Of a stretch of 64,000 nt of DNA, positions 10,720 through 24,000 are shown piece by piece (within the stretch, counting starts at the first letter, position 1; the number at the start of each line of letters is the position of its first letter). The translations under genes and the position numbers were made by a program. The notes beneath the pieces were generated by a model. It was not told the DNA's origin and did no database searches. It saw only the letters and a program-made list of their open reading frames with translations. Source of the stretch: Thamnaconus septentrionalis (taxonomy: Eukaryota > Chordata > Actinopteri > Tetraodontiformes > Monacanthidae); contig CM020512.1 in assembly GCA_009823395.1 (NCBI GenBank), positions 8,807,905 through 8,871,904 of the forward strand, written 5' to 3'.

Positions 10720-13054
10720 TGTATTAAACATGTATATATATATATGTGTGTATGTATATATATCTATTTTAAAATCCCTTCCTCGACCCACCAGTTGAGA
10801 AACGCAGGTGTGAATGATGCACTGCGACTTCCTTTGACGTACCACTCCTGCGCGGTGGTGACGAAGACCGCCGCCACCTGGAAGGCGATGACCATGCAGG
10901 TGTGGAGGAAGAGGCTGCCCAGGAAGGGCAGAGCCAGCAGGCTGGCCGGCGGCCTGCACGAGTGCAGCTGCTTGCTGGGGCCTCCTCGGCCCATCACGAT
11001 GGCCAGCACGGTCATCAGGCAGATGTCCAGGAACAGGAACTCCAGGTCGCTCATGTTCGTTTGTAGCTGGCGAGAGGCGACGGCGGTCAAGACGCGCGGG
11101 AACCGCCAGATTTTTGATGTTACACACGTTAAGAACGCAGGCTGAGTCGATGGATTTTTCAGCACACAGTTTCGCGAGCGGAGGCTGTAACCCGACCTGC
11201 CCTCTAAGAACCAGGTGTTGAACGGGGTACCTGAGTTACCAGTTCCTGATCTGGTTCCCTCGGTTTCAACAGGCGTTGGCGGCTAGAGCTAACAATGGGG
11301 TGTACAGCTTGACAAGAGGAGTTCTTGCAGGAGGAATGAAGTTGGACCTGATTGCACAAGTGCAAATGAAACGAGGCAGGTCGCGTCCTCTCAGGATTTC
11401 AGAATATTATATTTGAAATCAGTCATTCTCTCCGTCATCAATGCTGAAATAAATCCAGATTAATAAATTCTGTATGTATGCTGTGTGTATATAATCTGTT
11501 TACTCACTTCACAATTACTGCTTTCTGTTTTTTTGCTGTGCTGTCATTGGCTTATCCTGCTGTGCTCGGATTTAGTTTTAATCACTTTATAAACTCTAGA
11601 GGGTAAAAACAAAACAAGGGCTCCAGCCAATTGTGGTGTAGTAACGGAGAACGAGGTAAACTACAGGTAAAAATAAAACTATAAAATATCCCTTTAAAGT
11701 AGGTACTCCTTATCCTACACACACATCCCACCGGTTTCTTCTATTATTATTTTTTAAATTTCCCTTTATCTGCTCTAAAATATCATATGTGATGTATTGA
11801 GCAGCCACAGAAGCACAGTGCTGATGGTGAGCGACTCACTGTGTAGAGGACGAGGACGGAGCAGAACTGGACCAGGCTGTACAGGGCCATGTACCTGAAG
11901 AGGCTGAAGGAGGTGATGAGAGAGCAGCGGCCCTCTCTGCGCCCAGGAGGAGGGGGAAAAAGCTTCACTACTTATTCATTTCTTTGATTTAGCATCGCCA
12001 CCACAGTGTCAGACACCGGCCTTTGTGCCTCACCCACCTGATGAGCAGCGGCACGCAGCTGATGTCGGCAGACTTGGACGTGAACGGCGACGCGACGGAG
12101 GCCTCGGCCTCCGACAGGGACACCCCGACGTCGGCGGCTCTCAGGGCCCCGCAGTCGTTGGCCCCGTCCCCGCACATTCCCACCCGGTAGCTGCAGTGGC
12201 AGAGCAGAGGTTCCACCGTGAGCTCGCTACATATACTTTACTGATCCGAGGCTGGAGAAATTACAGTTTTAGTAAAAGTACTTGATGTACTTAGCTATTT
12301 TACAAGGCAACATAAAGAGTGTACGTTCACTTCTGGACAATTAACACTACTGTAGTCAAACTCGTGAAATAAGACCGCGCTGTGCTGAGTCTGAGCATGT
12401 CCTCGTAAATCTCGTGAACATTGCAGCCATGGATGTTTTACAGGAACTTGGATACCGGATTGGCAATATGGCAGCGAGCGATTTTTCTCAGTGGCCACTC
12501 GAGGTACTGCAGCAAAAAAAAAAAAATCCTTTTTTCGCTGCAGCCTTTAAAGTGGCTGGCAGGACGACTGTGACACAAAACACGATTCATAGCAAATCTT
12601 TCTATTGTGGATTTTTTCAGTTCTGGTCTTTTAGCGTTTAAAAAAAAGTTTATTCACAGCATGACGTCACCACGTCGTACGTGCTGCTGTGTCTCAGCTC
12701 GCTCTGATTGGCTGCGTCCTGACGCGTCTGTAAGTGACGTTCTCCAGAATGGTTCCGATTGGCCAAATAGATCATGTGAGTTACAGAGGCATGATGGGAA
12801 GTGACACTACTGCGCATGCTCTATAGGCCCGTGAATGAGAAAGCCAAAAACTTTTTGGCCGTATGCGCTGGGTGAGCAACTCCATTGAAATGAATGGGCC
12901 GCCACATTGGAGTCTGTGGGGTGTGGCTGCAGGGCTGCAGGGCCCTTGAGTTGCACGTAGCTGCACACTGGCTGCAAGCTGCAACTTGTTGTGAGGAGGA
13001 TCCTTTGTTCCTGACAGGCCACTTAAAAAACAAAAGGCTCAGCATGTACTAAAA

Positions 13055-13108
<54 letters not shown>

Positions 13109-15890
13109 ACTCACTTCAGTTTCTGCAGCTCCTTCACCAGTTGGGTCTTCTGGTCGGGAGTCATGCGGGCAAACACCGTCGTCCGCAGCAAAACCTGCAG
13201 CGTCGCAGAACAACAGAATTCAAACCGCAACAGAATTCAACCATTTGTCCTTCGTGGCTGTTTTACGGCCGTGATAAGAGCGCTGCCGCTGGGAGGCCGC
13301 GTACCTTTGGCAGATACTCGGGGAAGTGGTCACAAAGGGCAGCGAAGGACTTGCCGCTAATGGCCAGGTGGTAGTTGGCGCCACTCTGGTACAGACCCTG
13401 GCAGGAGGAGCACACAAGGGTGTTTAGATCAGCAACACAAACTGGTTCTGCTGGTTTTCCAAGAAGAGTCAGGGGGCAGGGTCTTTCTCCTCGCCGCTAA
13501 CTAGCAGGACCAACCAGCGTGACGACCTCGACGGCGCCGTGGTCGTCCTCCAGGTTGAACGTCAGGGTCGGCGCCGACTGGGCCGTCTGGGGTTTGGCGT
13601 CGACGAATATCACCTGCTCATCGGACGCCACCATGGAGCAGCTCTTGGCCACGTTGACGGCAGTCAGGATGTTGTCGCCTGCGGCCGATTGGTCGGTCGG
13701 GGGACGAGATGAGAGTCGACAGGTGCGAGCGAGATGAGGACGCTGACGCCAGACAGTTCAGAGGAAGAATGAGAAGGAAAAGGAGGGAAGAAATGTCTTC
13801 CAGTACCTGTGACCATGATGCAGCGCAGCTGCGCCCGTCTCAGGGTGCTGATGACGTCGGCGCTCTGCGGCTTCACCAGGTTCTTCATCATCAGGAAGCC
13901 GAGGAAACGCATGTCTGTCTCCACCTCTCCGCTGCAGAGAGACGGACGAGTCAAAGAACACGCACAGGCCGGCTTTCTGTCTCCAAGTTATGAGTGTTGC
14001 GGAATGGGCGATGGCAACCTCAAAATTCACAAAAACAAAACTTCACATTTGCAAAAAAATAAAAAAAAACATATGTTTGCTCGAGGAGAGGCAGCAAACG
14101 CTGGTGGCTGTTGGATTTTTTTCATAATGCATAAACTTGCAAAGCTACGGAGGAGAATTAGGGAAAAAATTAAGATATTATATATTTTCAAGTTTCCAAT
14201 TTGGGAATAAAGAAATTTCGAGATTACAGTTGAAATTTTGAGAATAAAGTTGACGTAAAAAAGATGAAATTTCACGAAATTTTGACTTTATTCACAAAAT
14301 TTCAACTTAAAACTCCAAATGAAAACTTGAATAAAAATCTCCCTTCTGCAATATTCTTTTCTCTTCTTGTGGCCCTAATCCTCTTTCATACAAAGCAGCA
14401 TGTTGCCAGGGTAGCCATGTAATTTTATGTATGCAGCCATGTTGTGGCATTTGTTTTGTGTGTTTTCATAACAAACGTTCAATAGTTTTGCCTCAATCAG
14501 ATATGAACCATGCTGCTGTCTCAGCTTCGTATGTTTGGTTGAATGCACTTGGTTGGTGCTTGAGGTGTTCAAGTGTGTGAGAGCTTATTTGGAAAGAAAA
14601 AAAAAAGACACAAAACAAAACAAAGAGAAATAAAATACACAGTCTTATACTGTGTGGGTTCTCACCGTTCAGTGGCCTTGAAATCAGTGCTGGCATCTAA
14701 AGGTTTATAGGCTAATGCCAGGACCCGCAGGCCGTCTCTGGAGAAGCTGCTCAACTTGGCGGCAAACTGCGACGGCACTGTAAACACCACAGGAAGAGTG
14801 ATTCACCTCAATTCCTGGCAAACTCAGTGACACACAGTGAAAAAATGCAATGCAAAAACTCAAATGCACCGCAGCAGATGCAGAAACTGAAAGTGAAACA
14901 AACAAAAGTAAAAAAAAAAAATAATGTAAAAATCCCAGACCGGTTTCTGTTTGGCAGAGGCTGGCCACCATCTCTGGGGATCCTTTGATGAAGGCAAAGG
15001 CCGAGCGCCCGTGGCGCTCCACCGCCACCACGCTCATCCTCTGCAGGGCCGAGGAGAAGGGAAACCTCTGGACGATGGCCAGGGCCTCACTGGCACCCTG
15101 ACAATAAACATAGTGAGGGGGAAAAAACAAAAATTGAAAGATGGTGACGGATGAGCACTTTCCCAGACAGTGCACACAAATATAGTGACGTGCAAAGAAA
15201 GATCCAAGACATCAGAGGCAGTGGTGTGGTACCCGCCTCCACCCTTTTTCTAGCAGTATCACAAAGACTACACTACTGGTCATCGGGAAAAAAAAATCCA
15301 CTGTAGGTTTATCTGTTCTCAGATAGGACTCTAGGTGGCAGTGTTTTTCTTTGCCATGTATTTGCAAGTACAACTGAATGTCAAGTTTTGGCTGATTAGC
15401 TTGAAATACCACGATTCAGTAACGTTCTGTATTTAAAACGAAGAGATCGAACATTAACGTTTGATACAAGTTTATTCATCTTTACTGAAGACTTAATCAT
15501 TTGCCAGCTGTTCAGATTCATGTTGAAACGGTCAGAAACAGTTTTAAGTGATGATTCACACGAAACCCATTTTGTCGATGACGTGCAAGCGCTCAACATC
15601 ACATGAACGCAGCCTAATTTAGGGAAGGAAGTGAAAGCAACCACTCTGAAGAACGTCTGGACTGAAATAAAAACGCTACGAGGCACGAACAGCTGCAGGA
15701 CGCTGGTTCGCTGTTCCTTTTCATTTGAACTCAACAAAAGCTAGACGAGTTATTAGGAACGTGTCAGGCAGCAGGAACAACTCACGGTTCCCTGAGACGG
15801 AGGAGGAGGAGGCCTCATCACGGCCAAAACCCTGTGGCCTCCGAACTCTGCGTCCGCTGCGCTCCCATCTCCGTCCGGCTCCTCCTGACT
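9533..15890 (-). CDS. atp13a2: ATP13A2 exons 17-29: nucleotide-binding domain, hinge and helices M5-M10
   Basis: Exon 18 holds [17 protein letters not shown] and [12 protein letters not shown], the P5-type nucleotide-binding signatures. Exons 20-21 hold [21 protein letters not shown]. Exon 24 holds the hinge [19 protein letters not shown] and the [12 protein letters not shown] block. Exons 25-28 encode the C-terminal transmembrane helices, for example [17 protein letters not shown] and [19 protein letters not shown]. Exon 29 ends with [15 protein letters not shown], matching the basic C-terminal stretch of the human protein, and stops at TAG (9533-9535). Exon 17 is the least conserved part (a PPPPPS run). 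Intron 23 starts GTGAGTGC and then becomes a long CA repeat. Confidence 0.9.
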
Positions 15891-18800
15891 CTGGAAGTGA
15901 TGGAAAATCACGTCACAACACACTCGCATCTTGAGGCCAAACCCGAAAAGGAAATATTCAGATTTCAGATTTCCAGGAATTTGCAGATTCAGACAAACAG
16001 CAAACAGACAACCATCCTCACATTAGTGTGTGTGAGGTTCTTAAACAGCCTGTGGTGTAAGGTAATCAACCTTTAAGAGCAAATATCATTTTCGCCCCCC
16101 AAAGGAAATATCATCAGCTCAATGAGTCATTCTTTGAGTCATAAAAGTGAGTGTTACCCATCCGGTGGACTCGACCATCTTCAGCTCCAGGGGGTCGCCG
16201 AGCGGCTGACCTTTCATCAGGGTGACGGTGTGGCAGCAGGCCAGCCCCCACAGCATGAGGCCGGGTGGGAGGAGGCGGGGCTCTCGCACCAGTTCCGAAA
16301 AACCAGCCGCTCCTCCCTCCATCACCCCCCACACGTCCAGGCCGTCCTCGGTCAGAGTCCCTGTCTGCACAGTCAAAAAAGAGTGAAAAAAGGCCCAGCC
16401 AGCGTGCGAGACTTAGAGACAAGTTGCAGACAAATTGAACCGCAGGCGGTTTTATTCTTGTGGTCGAGCTTTAAAAGGAATGTGAGCCTCCTTTAATTCC
16501 TCCCAGGACATCAGCTTTGTGAGCATCTAAACAGGACCAGGTTCACACTGAGAGTTTAAATCAATTAAGACTATATTGTCATTATTAGGCTCAAAAGTGT
16601 AATTTTTAAATGATTTTGGTAGGTGGTGGGCCGTGGTTGAAAGACAGTAGAAAAACACTGGTTTCACCAGAGGTATTTACAATCTGCCTCTCTCTGTTTG
16701 GCAGGTGATATTTAAAGGGCCAGCTTGCACATTTTGCAAACAACATGAATCCTTGTTTTCAGACATCCCACAGGATAACATCAGAACCACATTCTGGGCT
16801 GCTACAGATAGAACATGGGCTGACACAATGTACTGTCATTGACTTGGAAGACAATCTGCTCGTTATGTGATAAACGGCTATCACAAGCAAATGAAACGCA
16901 GTTACTTTTTGTTTAATGACTCCACTGGACTAAAAACGCATGCTCGTAGAAGATCCCATGGCGTCTGAGACATGGGGTCAAAGGTCACGGTGCCCCCCCT
17001 CACCTTGTCGAAGCAGAAGACGGAGACCTTGCCGCTGATGTTGATGCGCGGCGGGCTGATGCAGAAGATGCCGCTGCGCTTCAGGCGACTCTGGGCGTAG
17101 ATGGTTCCGGTGGTGATGGCGGCCGGCAGGGCGGCCGGCACGGCGATGGTCACCACGTCGAGGGTTCTGATGATCAGCGCCTTCCACGTCGCCTTGACAC
17201 GGGCGTAGGGAGAGAAACGGCGCAACGTCACATCGGGTTTTTATTTCATCAATGGCCGAGATTCCATTAGAGTTTTTCCGCAAAATAAAAGCGATGTTTC
17301 TAAAATTTAGACAAAGTACAATTGCGGTTTGCAGGTGTTTCCACTGAATTGTGTGAAGCGAATCAGCAGTAATTATTGGAAAATCGTGTCCCATGAAACC
17401 CCACTTTGAGGAGGATGGTTTTTGATTACTTGTCAAAAATATTCCGTCTCCTCCTCCGTCCAAACATAATGCACCGTTTTCACTTGAAGTGAACTGGTCA
17501 CGTGACCCTGGACGTCACGTCCGCTGACGTGTAAATGCGAAAAAGTGTTTCCATGACACTTTTGCGATATACCTCTACTTTGACACGTCTGAAAAACCAC
17601 CTCATGCGAGCGTCAAAACCTTTTAGAGACATTTCAGAGGTTTTCTGAAGTTTCCATTATCAGTTTTTTACTGCGATATTTAGGTTTTGCGCAATTCTAG
17701 CGGCAAAGGAAACGCTGCTACAAGCGGACAGGAGAGGCAGAGCCGGTCGGATTCCTGCGAGGTGGCTTACATTGTCTCTGTAGAGGATCACAAAGCTGTA
17801 GATGGTCCCGATAAAAGCTGAAGAACGAGGGAGGATAATTATTATTGCACACAAAGCATGACCTGGAACATTCTTCAGAAAAAAAAAGAGAGTCCCGTCT
17901 CTTCTGCCGTCTTACCAACCAGCCCCAGGATGAGCAGGAACTTGACAGCGTCCTGGTAGAAGCGGAAGTTGGTCGGCTGAGGGTACATGATGGAGCTGAC
18001 CAGGCTGCCTTTGGCTGTGAAGAAGCCTGAGGAGCACAGTAACCAGCATTTAGACGCTTCAATGTTAAAATAGAACAACCCTGTGGTGGAAAGTTAATTT
18101 TATGAGCTGTGGGGGGATAAAAGTGATTTGAACTGCCAGCATAAGCTCCACTGAGGCTCGGGGGGTTAAAAGCAACAAGCAGGATTATTCCAGTAAGAGT
18201 GAAAGAAAAGTTGGGAAAATTAGTCCAAGCTGGGCCTGAAACAACTTTTCTGTTTTCTTAAAGTAAGTTGTTAATATATATGTACTTCTTTCCAACATTC
18301 AGCACCACTCACTCCAAACGTTCCGAGCTCCTCGACTCACCCGTGCTGGTGACCACGGCGATGGCGCCCCTCCCCTCCTGGCCGCCTCCTTTGGCTTGAA
18401 TGAGTTGGGTGCCGCAGAAGAGGGTGTGTCTCCGCTCGCCCTCCGAGCTGTAGGTCCTGTCACTGGCGGGAAGCGGCGTCTTCAGCACCGGGACGCTCTC
18501 ACCTGCAAGACGTGCGCAGGTGAAAATGCACCGACTGACATTTACTAAGCTTTTATTTTATTTTTTATTTTATTTTTAAACTCATTCAACATGCTGACCA
18601 GCAGCTAATTTCACCTTTGCATAACAATCTGTAGGTTTTGTCGTTTTTTTGTTTCAATTTTTGCAACCTTTAGCTTCTTTAAACTAATTTTTAAGACAAA
18701 AAAAAACAACAACACACCTTCCACTAGTGCTGTAGTCAAGACCGCACCAACCAATACCAAGACACCATCAAGACTGCAGAGTATTGAGACCAGGGCAAGA

Positions 18801-21054
18801 CCAAGACTTTATATATCAAAGAAAAATAACAACAAAACAAAGAAATGACCAGTGTCTTTTTTAAATTCAAGTTAGCTTCTAAATCAAACATCTCTTTTCA
18901 GCAAGGTATCTTTTAAGAATTTTCTTGAACATTTTGCTGCTTTGTCAACTAATTGGAACCACTTTCAAAAAAACAACTTTGCTTCATAAAATTAAAAAAA
19001 TAAATTAACTTGGAATAATTAGGTGTGTCGGGTCACTCTGGGTGCCACAAACAGAGCGGAAAACGGCAGCAGATGAATTATTTTCTGTTATTATCGTGTC
19101 ATTGCATTGCTGGCTGAGTCTTGACCGGTCTTGATCAAAAATCCGTCCAGTCCAAGGCCGAGTAAAAAATGCCTCCGACTCCAAGATGAGACCGAGACCC
19201 TTAAAAAGTGGTCTTGAGACCAAAGACCAATCTCCAGTACTACTACACTACCTGCCACTGACACAGAAGCTTTGGTGCAATCAAGCAGAAAATGTTAAAA
19301 CTATAATTAAAAAATGATGATTTGGGATCGCTATACCAGAAATACTACTACTAATAAAAAAAAATGGATGGAAGTTTTAGGTGGTACACATGGTAAACCA
19401 GCACCAGAACACCTCAAGAAACCCAGCAGAATCACGGGGCGGCTGTGGCAACTGAAAACTGTGGTTACCCTGCGACAGCAATAAATCTCTAAGGGGTTCT
19501 TGTTGCCAATGAGTCACAACAAGAGGAGAGGCTCAGCGCTGTTAGCCGATGGCTCACCTGTTAGCATGCTCTCATTGACCAGACACTCCCCGGCCAGCAG
19601 GACAGCGTCGCAGGGCAGCAGCAGACCTTCCTGAGGAAGGACGAGACAGTCGCCAGGAACCAGGTCCAAGGAGGTCACACATTCCTCCTCTGGGAGAACA
19701 AAAAAAGGAAACGCCCAGAAACAAATGTTTGCGTGGAAAATTATGGCTTGGAAACATAGTTATGGCTTGGAAACAAAATTTCGACGACGGCCGTACGTAG
19801 CCTCCAGAGATCCCAGAATAAAATCCAAAATACCGCATTCCAGACTTTTTAGCCGGGGTGTAAAACGAAGTCTCAAGCTTATGAAACCTTTTCAGAGTTG
19901 TTTGAGGGAAATGTGAAAACTGCATTGGTGTCAACTGTCCCTTTGGAAACCCTATAATCTGTTCACATGGCTACAAGTTTCATTCCACATTCCGCTTTCT
20001 ACATGCAGCTGCGACAGTCACGGTGCAGAGGCCAGACTTCACCGTGGGTTTTTCTTTATGCAAGAAGAATTGTCACACAGCTGGAAGCCATCTATTCTAT
20101 TACTAATTTTTCCATTGCTTCTATTTAAAAAAAAAACCCTAAGGGAAATTCCAATCTCCAAATAAATCTGATTATCGTTCTCCAAAAAGAAAAAAAGTGT
20201 ACAAAAATCTAACTGGGTTAAATCATAAAGAGGTGATACTTAAATCTATGATAATGGTAACACTTCTATCAGCAATAATAACAATAATAATAGCATAAAA
20301 TGATGATACAGTGTATTAATATTAGGATCAGGACCAATAAGGTTGTGTCCAATAAATCAATAAAAATAAAGATAAGATAAACTGTAGGAGAACTAGATGG
20401 TGTTAAAGTGTGAATATTTCCATGCCGTTTTTTTTTTTTTTGGCCAAACAAGGAAAATAACAATAAGGGTGTAATGCATCTTTGCAAAAATAAAGCAATT
20501 TACTCTGTTTTTTTTCTGGTGAAAAACATGTTTAAAATGAAAAAGCAAAACGAACGTACCTCCCGAGGCTCGACGCACTGTGACGTTGGTGAGGAGCCGG
20601 GCCATGTTTCGAAGGGTGACGCTTTGCTGTTGAGACGCACAAGTTGAGCGCAAGTTGCACTGCATTCTTATTTCACGGCTAAAGAATGCGAAACGTCAGG
20701 GGAATCTCGCCCACCTTCCGGATCTCGTACAGCGAGATGCCGATAGACAGAAATGAGATGGCCATAATACACACGGCGTAGTAGTAATAATCATCCACGA
20801 TCCACAGGGTGATGCTGAAACACTGGAACACGTAGAAGGGGTTCAGAACCTAAGGATGAAAAAAAAAAAAGACTACGGTTAAGAATGAAAGACACAAATG
20901 TGGATGAAGAATTATTTTCCCAGTTCACCTCTTCGAAAAGAAGTTGCATGTAAGATTTGACAGGCACATCGATGAGGTTGGGACCATAGATGCGTCTCCT
21001 GAAAAGATTCACGAGGGGAAATTCATTCACTGCAGTGCCCTGAGACCAAACGGC

Positions 21055-21085
<31 letters not shown>

Positions 21086-24000
21086 CCTCACCTGAAGCTC
21101 TGCTCCAGGCGACTCAGCCCCTTCTGGAAGCCACTCAGGTCCTTGTAGGTCCAGTCCTCACTGAGGACACTGCCCACAGAGAGGGGAGGTTTTCATGCCA
21201 ATAATAAATATCATTCAAAACTGTTTTTTTTGGGGTCGTTTTCTTGCCTACAGATCTTTAGTCGAGCAGATGGAGAGGAAATTAAAAAAGGAAGAAAAAA
21301 ATGAAAAAGCATAAAATAATCTCTTAAGACGAGGATAAAAGTTGTGGCTGCTTCAAGGTTTTCACTCATCAGTGCCATCAGTGTGAGAGCGTCACCGTGG
21401 ACGACGCGTTCAAGTACCTGACGCGACAGAAAGCTCCTTTCCTGTCCAGCCATATGTAGCGCATTCCCTCGAAAAGGTAGTAGCGCAGCAGCACTTTCTG
21501 CAAAACAGTGACGGGATTTCATGAGAAAACACACACATGCACACACACACATACAAACACACACTCTTCCTACTCACCTCCTCCTTGTACAGTTGAACTG
21601 TGTCTCTCCATTCGCAGTCGTCCATCTCGCCCTGCGATTCCAGACTGAGAGGGAAAAGAATCATTTAAGCGTCTGTATATTTGCCTTTTGATTTATTTTT
21701 TTTAAATGAATGTCTTTAGATGCGTCCTGAAACGCCACCACGGACCTGCCGTGCTCCATCTCCTGTTTAACCACATCCACCACATGCTGCTGTCCAAAGG
21801 TGTCCTGGAGAAAACAAGAAAAAACAGCACCCATCAGGTTCAAACTGCAGCTAAATGGGCCAGAATCTCAAAGACAGCGTTGTGTGTTCCATAATCAGCA
21901 ACCTTTCAAACAGCGATAAAGCGCTCGGGGACACTGTAAATATTAATTAAACGACGAGCCAAGACTCAACGACGGTGACCTCAGTGCACCTTTCCGCTGA
22001 AAACTAGTGCTGCTGTTCTCGCTGACGCTCTCTGACACATCAGACCCGACCGCTGCCCAGCAGCAGTGGATTGTACATCCAATGCGGTTTAATCAGATTT
22101 ACTTGTGGGGTTTGAACAATGAGGGTCGGTGCAGTCAGAACGCTTCCTGCGGGCTGATTTCAGAGTGGCTGCGTGGGCTAAATCCACTGGATTTAGGAGC
22201 CGCTCCCTCTGACTTGCCAGGTCAGACTCCTTGAGGCTCTTTTGTTGGCTGCTAACCCAGGGCTATAGCATAATCCTGCTGATCCGTCATCAAGGTGCAC
22301 TGGTTCTGACAGCTGCTGTTTGACTACAATCCGCGATCAACATCTCCAGCCAGTAAATATACATCTATGATGATGATGGTGTCGGGGTAAAAACCCTGAA
22401 ACATCCAAGCAGATCCAGGTGCAGGGCTACTGCAGGTGATATAATCAGGCCGCCTCCCTGCAAATGCACCTTCTCTATGCATACGAGACATACAGTATGT
22501 CTAAACGAGAGTATAAATGCTTATTATTACTAAATGAAAACATTCAGTGTAATACCTCCCTTTAAAGGTTACAATGGGGCCTTTAAATAAGGGTGAAACA
22601 TGAGAAGCATTGATGCAGTACTAGGGATGTTAACAATTAATCGATTATCGATTGATTGTCGATTAAGAATTTAATAGATTAAATGAAATTAGTCGCAATT
22701 AATTGTTTTGTTTTTTTCGTTAAAGGGCATGGTGTATACCAGTATACCTAGAACAAGTTAAACATTTTTTATTTTATTTTTTTTGGTTGAAAAGCAACTC
22801 ATTAGAAGTCAACTTAAAGTCAGAGGATAAATTTTTAGGGTGTTTTTACTGTTCTCTAATGGATGGAAATGGGTCACATTGGACCCTCAACATTATTTAA
22901 GGGTTAAATAATGAGTTGCTTACATATTTTTCATTGTGAAATTTAGGTTCTCAGGAAAAGAAAAATTGCCGTTTATCAATTAATCGTTAATCGATCGATA
23001 AGGTCAATCAACTAACAATGAATGAATTAATCAATAATTTGCATCCCTATATGGTAAATCTAATATGGATGAAAGTCACTGAATCAAAAGAAGACACCTG
23101 CCATGGAAGGTCACAACGAAAAAAAAAATGGCAGCATGCAGGTGGTCTCAGAGAGCTGAAGAAATTGCTCCACAAATCAATCCAAAACCCTGCGGCGTAA
23201 TTCTCCCTGCGAGCCACTAATCTCGCCAAACCGAAAGAAGGAATCAACTTAATCTCCCACCTTCAAGAGCAGAACATCGGCCAGAGGCAGAGGGCACGAG
23301 CGGCAGCGGGCGAGGACGGCAAGCCGGGGGCGCCAGTGAAACACGAGCAGGACGAGGCCCAGCGACAGCGCGGCGGCCAAGCGGCACAGCCACACTCGCC
23401 ACCGCACCCACTTGTATCCCTGAACATCCTGCCAGGGCACAGAGGCAGAGCGAATCACGTCACAGACGATGTTACGTCAGCGGGGAAATCTGGAAATATT
23501 TCAGAAACATGTGACTGGTCTCGGTCTGAAGACAGGTCAGGTCTTTGTACAGGCAAATGATCAGCATTCTGAAGCAAAGGTCCAGTGTCTACAGTGTGTC
23601 CATGAGGCCGATGAACAGGAAAATAAAATAGTGCCGGCGCACAATGACTTTCATACTTTACTTGTATTTGTTGAAGGGAATGCAACATGTTTTTGGGTGC
23701 TCTACCATTTCTGTCTTAAAGTTTTCTTCATGAAAGTTCAATTTCGATGTTCACACTCACAATTGTGTTAAAATTTGCTGAATTTAATAAAAGCAAAAAA
23801 ATAAACAAAACCAAAACAAAATCAAAAACATTTATTTTTTTTTGTCCCTGCAGCTGTTCAACCTGATGTGAAGGACACTGTGGAGATTCTCACCATGTGA
23901 CACTCAGGGATGAAGAGGTCGCCACGTGGACAGGGCGAGGGGAGCCCACTCTGTGGCTCCAACACACTACCTGCGGGGAAACAAGGGGGTTACGTCATTA

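Noticed and set aside
10412..11145. Long open frames of Cys/Val, Tyr/Ile or His/Thr repeats on both strands
   Set aside because: They are produced by the CA/TA microsatellite; only the ATP13A2 exon 26 part is real coding sequence.
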